Source: Asanoa sp040676615
GTDB taxonomy: Bacteria; Actinomycetota; Actinomycetes; Mycobacteriales; Micromonosporaceae
Direction: 5' to 3'
DNA: 64,000 nt
Assembly: GCF_040676615.1 (NCBI RefSeq)
Contig: NZ_JBFAPI010000012.1
Coordinates: 1 to 64,000 of the forward strand
Positions 60,623 to 64,000 of the stretch are shown in pieces. How positions within the stretch are numbered: position 1 is the stretch's first letter; each line of letters starts with the position of its first letter. A model generated the notes under the pieces. That model had not been told where the DNA came from. It ran no database searches and saw only the letters and a program-made list of their open reading frames with translations. A program made the translations under genes and the position numbers.

Positions 60623-61176
60623 CAGCGCGCCCCGCCCAGGCCGAAGGCGTGCGGGCTGGTCTTGACGACCGGTGGGGCGCCGGCGTCGTACCACTCGGCC
60701 TGCCGGATTTCCCTCATCGCCTCTTTGCGGGCCTCGCTGTCGAGCCGGTCGAGGAAGAGCACCCCGTCGAGGTGGTCGGTCTCGTGCTGCACGCAGCGCG
60801 CCATCAGGCCGGTGCCGACCAGCTTGATCGGGTCACCCCACTGGTTGAAGCCGGTGGCGACCACGTTCATCCGCCGCTTGGTGTCGACGTAGATCCCGGG
60901 AATCGACAGGCACCCCTCGGGACCGTCCTGCTCCTCCTCGTCGGGGAAGCTGACCTGCGGGTTGACGATGTGCCCGACGACGTCGTCGACGTCGAAGGCG
61001 AACACCCGCAGGCCCACGCCGAGCTGCGGCGCGGCGAGCCCGGCCCCGGACTGCTCCTGCATGGTCTCGACCAGGTCGGCGACCAGCTTGCGCAGCTCAG
61101 CGTCGAAGTCGACGACCTGGTCGGCGGGGGTGCGCAGCACCGGATCGCCGAACAGGCGGATGGGCTGGACGGTCAC
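60622..61176 (-). CDS. def: Peptide deformylase
   Basis: Removes the formyl group from nascent proteins. It is a metalloenzyme with the three motifs GAGLAAPQLG (44-53), EGCLSIPG (87-94, metal ligand C89) and QHETDHLDG (metal ligands H131, H135 and catalytic E132). It has 184 residues. GTG at 61176 has GAGGAG six bases upstream. The frame opens to 61218. Coupled with fmt and 54 bases downstream of priA. Confidence 0.95.
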   Translation of the reverse strand: MTVQPIRLFGDPVLRTPADQVVDFDAELRKLVADLVETMQEQSGAGLAAPQLGVGLRVFAFDVDDVVGHIVNPQVSFPDEEEQDGPEGCLSIPGIYVDTKRRMNVVATGFNQWGDPIKLVGTGLMARCVQHETDHLDGVLFLDRLDSEARKEAMREIRQAEWYDAGAPPVVKTSPHAFGLGGAR

Positions 61177-61230
61177 GTGGAACTCCTCGTTCGGATCGCT
61201 CGCGCGGAATCCCGACAAGTCTACGGACGT

Positions 61231-63204
61231 CTAGAACAGGTCCGTCGCGTCGACCTGGATACGCACGGCTTGGGGGGTTTTGCGGGCACTTCTCATGCCG
61301 GCCGCGGCGTGCAGGGCGGCGGCCACGTCGGCGGCCCGGCCGCGCGGTGCGCGTACGAGATAGCGCTCCTGATCCTGGTCTGCGGGCACCGGGCCGAGCA
61401 CCTCGGCCTCCGGCGGGAGCTGGACGGCGGCGAGCAGGTCGGCGACCGCCTCCGCGGTGCCGGTCAGGCTGGTCATCCGGGCCGCGGGCGGGAACCGCAG
61501 CTCGCGGCGTTCGCCCAGCTCGCGGGAGGCGTACCAGCCCGGGTCCCAGCGCAGCAGGGCCTGCACCACGGGCACACTCCCGTCGGCCACCACCACCACC
61601 CGGCCGCCGGCGCCGCCGGCCCGGGCCAGCGCGGCGGCGGTCATCCAGCGGCGCAAAGCCTCCTCGCCGGAGCGCAGGTCGGCCCGGGTGAGCAGGGCCC
61701 AGGTGTCGAGCAGCAGCACCGCGCCGTAGCCGCCCTCGGCGACCGGCTCGGCGCCCGGCGTGGCGACCACCACGGCGGCCGCGGCGGGCACCTCGGTGAG
61801 CACCTCGTCGCGCCCGGAGGTGCGGACCGGGATCTCCGGGAACGCCCGGCCGAGCTCTTCGGCGGTCCGGCGGGCGCCGGTGACCGAGGCCCGCAGGCCG
61901 CGGGCGCCGCAGTGCGGGCAGACGTGGTCGCCGGCCACCCGGCCACACCAGCGGCAGGCCGGCACCGCGTGCGAGGAGCGCAACGCGAGCGGCCCGGAGC
62001 AGGCGGTGCAGCGGGCCGGGGTGCGGCAGGTGGCGCACGCGACCGACGGCAGGTAGCCGCGGCGCGGCACCTGGACCAGCACCGGCGCGTCGGCCTTGAG
62101 CGCCGCCCGGGCGGCATCCCAGGCCAGGCTGGGCAGCCGCGCGGTCGCGGCGCCGGGATCGCGGGCCAGCTGCGGGTCGTCGCCGGTGGGCGTGATGACG
62201 GGGGTACGCCGCCGCGTGGTCGCGCGGTCGCCGGCCACCTCGCGGGCCCAGCCGGTCTCCAGCAGGAGCTGCGCCTCGGCGGTGCGGGCATGCCCGGCGA
62301 CGAGGGCGGCCGCGCCGGCCCGCTGGGCCCGGGTGAGCAGCACCTCCCGGGCGTGCGGGTAGGGCGCCCGCGGCTCGGCGTGCATGTCGTCGCCGTCGTC
62401 CCAGATCACCACGAGCCCGAGGTCGTTGACGGGGGCGAACGCGGCCGCCCGGGTGCCGGCGACCACCCTGACCAGGCCCCGGCTGGCGGCCAGGAACGCG
62501 CGGTAGCGCTTGGCCGGCCCGAGCCCGGCGGCGAGCGTCACGTGCCGCTCCTTGCCGAGCGCGGCGGTCAGCGCCCGGTCGAGCCGGTCGAGGTCGCGGG
62601 CGTCCGGCACGACGGCGACGACGCCCTTGCCCGCGGCGAGCGTGGCGGCGGCGGCCTCGGCGAGCCGGGCCGGCCAGTCCTCTCCCGGCAGCGCCGACCA
62701 GACGGCGCGGGGGTTCTTGCCGTCGGCCAGGGCTCGCAGGAATCCCTCTCCCGCCTGGTAGTCGGCCCAGCCGGTGCCGGCCGGTGGCGGTGGCGGCGGG
62801 TCGTCGGTCTCCGTTGGCGGCGGTGCCTGCTCGGCCCGGGCGTGCCGGGGCGGCACGGCGAGCCGGAGCACGTCGGCCAGGCTGCCGGCGTAGCGGTCGG
62901 CGATCGCCCGGGCCAGCCCGGCCACCTCCGGCGTCAGGACCGGCTCGGGTGAGACGAGCTTCTCAAGGTAGGCCAGCTTGGGCACGGCCGACTCGGCGGC
63001 ACGGTCGATCAGCCAGCCGTCGACGAGCTGGCCGGCGAATCGCACCTTGACCCGGGTGCCGGCCCGCGCGGTCTCGTGCAGGTCGGCCGGCACGAGGTAG
63101 TCGAAGAGTCGGTCGAGGTGCGGCAACGGCACGTCGACGCACACGCGGGCCACCGGCAGCTCGGCTGCGGGCTGCCGCTCGGCGCGGGTGCTTCGGTTCG
63201 CCAC
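61231..63204 (-). CDS. priA: PriA-type primosomal protein, helicase motifs degenerate
   Basis: Replication-restart protein N'. The N-terminal DNA-binding domain (about 17-110, VCVDVPLPHLDRLFDYLVP) is well kept. Eight zinc-ligand cysteines lie in CATCRTPARCTAC and CRWCGR...CPHCG (about 405-445). Where helicase PriA has a Walker A the sequence reads SALPGEDWP, and the DEAH box is replaced by IWDDGDD, so ATP-driven unwinding is unlikely. Loss of helicase motifs is common in actinobacterial PriA. It has 657 residues. GTG start at 63204, with GGAGG about 12 bases before. First gene of priA-def-fmt-rsmB. Confidence 0.9.
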   Translation of the reverse strand: MANRSTRAERQPAAELPVARVCVDVPLPHLDRLFDYLVPADLHETARAGTRVKVRFAGQLVDGWLIDRAAESAVPKLAYLEKLVSPEPVLTPEVAGLARAIADRYAGSLADVLRLAVPPRHARAEQAPPPTETDDPPPPPPAGTGWADYQAGEGFLRALADGKNPRAVWSALPGEDWPARLAEAAAATLAAGKGVVAVVPDARDLDRLDRALTAALGKERHVTLAAGLGPAKRYRAFLAASRGLVRVVAGTRAAAFAPVNDLGLVVIWDDGDDMHAEPRAPYPHAREVLLTRAQRAGAAALVAGHARTAEAQLLLETGWAREVAGDRATTRRRTPVITPTGDDPQLARDPGAATARLPSLAWDAARAALKADAPVLVQVPRRGYLPSVACATCRTPARCTACSGPLALRSSHAVPACRWCGRVAGDHVCPHCGARGLRASVTGARRTAEELGRAFPEIPVRTSGRDEVLTEVPAAAAVVVATPGAEPVAEGGYGAVLLLDTWALLTRADLRSGEEALRRWMTAAALARAGGAGGRVVVVADGSVPVVQALLRWDPGWYASRELGERRELRFPPAARMTSLTGTAEAVADLLAAVQLPPEAEVLGPVPADQDQERYLVRAPRGRAADVAAALHAAAGMRSARKTPQAVRIQVDATDLF

Positions 63205-63258
63205 CGCACCATCTTCCTCCGCGGCGGCCGCGACCCGCCGGGCGCGGGCGCGCCTTCG

Positions 63259-63492
63259 TCACGCCGTATCGTCGGCGTCCTTCTCGGCCCTGGTCCGGCG
63301 GTAGAGCCATACCGCGACAACGGCCATCACGGCAGCGAACAGACCCTGGGCGAAACGCCATCCATCGAACCCGCCGCCCCAGAGGGGAATACCCAGGAAG
63401 AAGACCGCGCCGGCGCCCATCACCACGGCCCACATGAGCAGGAACCGCCGCCACCGGGCCTCCGGCGGGCTGGTCGACGGCGGACGCCTCAC
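63259..63492 (-). CDS. Small two-helix membrane protein
   Basis: Function unknown. A 77-residue protein with a Pro-rich N-terminus (RRPPSTSPPE), two membrane helices (about 17-37 and 47-64) joined by PLWGGGFDGWRF, and a charged tail RRTRAEKDADDTA. GTG at 63492 overlaps the upstream gene's stop by four bases (GTGA). It lies 54 bases upstream of priA. The frame continues upstream but only as the shadow of the next gene. Confidence 0.6.
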   Translation of the reverse strand: MRRPPSTSPPEARWRRFLLMWAVVMGAGAVFFLGIPLWGGGFDGWRFAQGLFAAVMAVVAVWLYRRTRAEKDADDTA

Positions 63493-63710
63493 CGGTAATC
63501 CTCTTTCGGTCGGTGGGCAGGCCGAATCGGGAAGATGTCTGACACCAACGTGATGGCGAAGCCGACCGCCGCCGTCAACAGCGCCCAGAGGATCGCGGCC
63601 CGCGTGGAATCGTCGGTGAGCGCCAGCCGCAGCAGCGTGTCGAACGGCCAGCCGAGAAGGAACCAGCCGAGCGCGAGCCGCAGGACCGTCCGTGCGCGAG
63701 GCGTACGCAT
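63489..63710 (-). CDS. Small two-helix membrane protein
   Basis: Function unknown. It has 73 residues with an Arg-rich start MRTPRARTVLR, two hydrophobic segments (about 10-30 with LALGWFLLGWPFD, and 37-55 with AAILWALLTAAVGFAITLV) and a short cytoplasmic tail ending PKEDYR. ATG at 63710 is preceded by GAGGGG about 11 bases away. The upstream open frame to 63815 has no similarity of design. Coupled by overlap to the next small membrane gene. Confidence 0.55.
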   Translation of the reverse strand: MRTPRARTVLRLALGWFLLGWPFDTLLRLALTDDSTRAAILWALLTAAVGFAITLVSDIFPIRPAHRPKEDYR

Positions 63711-63748
63711 GACATCGGATACCCCTCGTCGCGAGATCGACAAACGGA

Positions 63749-64000
63749 TCAACGCCTGGACCGGCGGTGCGCGACGAAGCCCACAAAGCCGAGGGCGGTC
63801 AGCACCACGCCCCACACCACGCTGGCCACGCCGTTGGGGCCGCTCGTGGAACCGTCGACGCTGCCGAGGTCGGACAGGAACGCGGCCGGGTCGGCCGGGT
63901 CGACGCGCAGGGTCATCGTCGGTTCGGAGGCCAGGCCCCGGACCGTGGCGGTGAAGGTGCGGCCGTCAACCTGGTAGGTCACCGTCGTGCGGTCGCGGCT
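63749..64000 (-). CDS. Partial membrane protein, 5' end beyond the window (DUF3592-like)
   Basis: Only the C-terminal 83 codons are in the window. The frame stays open through base 64000 with no convincing start. Visible are TYQVDGRTFTATVRGLASEPTMTLRVDPADPAAFL, a linker, and one membrane helix VVWGVVLTALGFVGFVAHRRSRR at the end. The extracytoplasmic strand pattern with V-x-Y-x-V-D-P-x-x-P resembles DUF3592 proteins. The identification is tentative. Confidence 0.5.
   Translation of the reverse strand, partial: SRDRTTVTYQVDGRTFTATVRGLASEPTMTLRVDPADPAAFLSDLGSVDGSTSGPNGVASVVWGVVLTALGFVGFVAHRRSRR

Overview
The window looks like a chromosomal segment of a high-GC actinomycete, most likely a member of Micromonosporaceae or a close relative. 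The clues are the very high GC, pervasive GC3 bias and GTG starts. There is also a housekeeping backbone that, as I remember it, runs in the same order in Mycobacterium tuberculosis: priA, fmt, rsmB, rpe, rib genes, infC, rpmI, rplT, trmH/tsnR, pheS, pheT, argCJBDFRGH, mpg and tyrS. The species cannot be named from this sequence alone. No prophage, insertion sequence, CRISPR array or tRNA was seen.

Layout from left to right. Bases 1-211 are the leader and promoter of an rRNA operon that runs off the left edge on the minus strand. Next comes tyrS (minus) with its terminator. A mixed accessory stretch follows at 1.8-9.3 kb: a membrane FKBP isomerase, a 27-codon small ORF with its own promoter, Hsp20, a PadR regulator with a HAAS-type membrane partner, a TetR/MFS efflux pair with two palindromic operators, a secreted GH10-like glycosidase with a palindromic operator, and a 3-methyladenine DNA glycosylase. 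From 9.4 to 17.7 kb lies a complete arginine operon transcribed argC-J-B-D-F-R-G-H, tightly overlapped, with an ARG-box-like palindrome over the argC leader.

Between argC and pheT sits an 11-kb block (17.8-28.8 kb) of surface-glycan type genes. It holds a nucleotide-sugar dehydrogenase, a GT2, an extended SDR epimerase/dehydratase, four large polytopic membrane proteins (one YfhO family, one GT-C-like, two related to each other) and a methyltransferase. The translation operon infC-rpmI-rplT-trmH and pheST follows (28.9-34.7 kb, minus), with a probable ATC start and leader attenuator at infC. Next come a repeat-tailed membrane protein, a PAS-GGDEF protein, a PH-domain membrane protein, hisG and hisE.

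A second 12-kb accessory block (39.8-51.65 kb) lies between hisE and ribH. It carries an ECF sigma factor with a GerMN/Gmad2 partner, a polar amino-acid ABC transporter, a collagen-like secreted protein, a HelD-type RNA polymerase recycling ATPase, a PPOX protein, a CGNR regulator divergent from DUF427 and SDR genes, and a MOSC-ferredoxin reductase fusion.

The right end holds the riboflavin operon ribD-ribE-ribBA-ribH under an FMN riboswitch, a REC-GGDEF response regulator co-transcribed with rpe, an inverted lipoprotein gene, the priA-def-fmt-rsmB group (RsmB has an RG-rich repeat extension), and three small membrane-protein genes, the last cut by the window edge.
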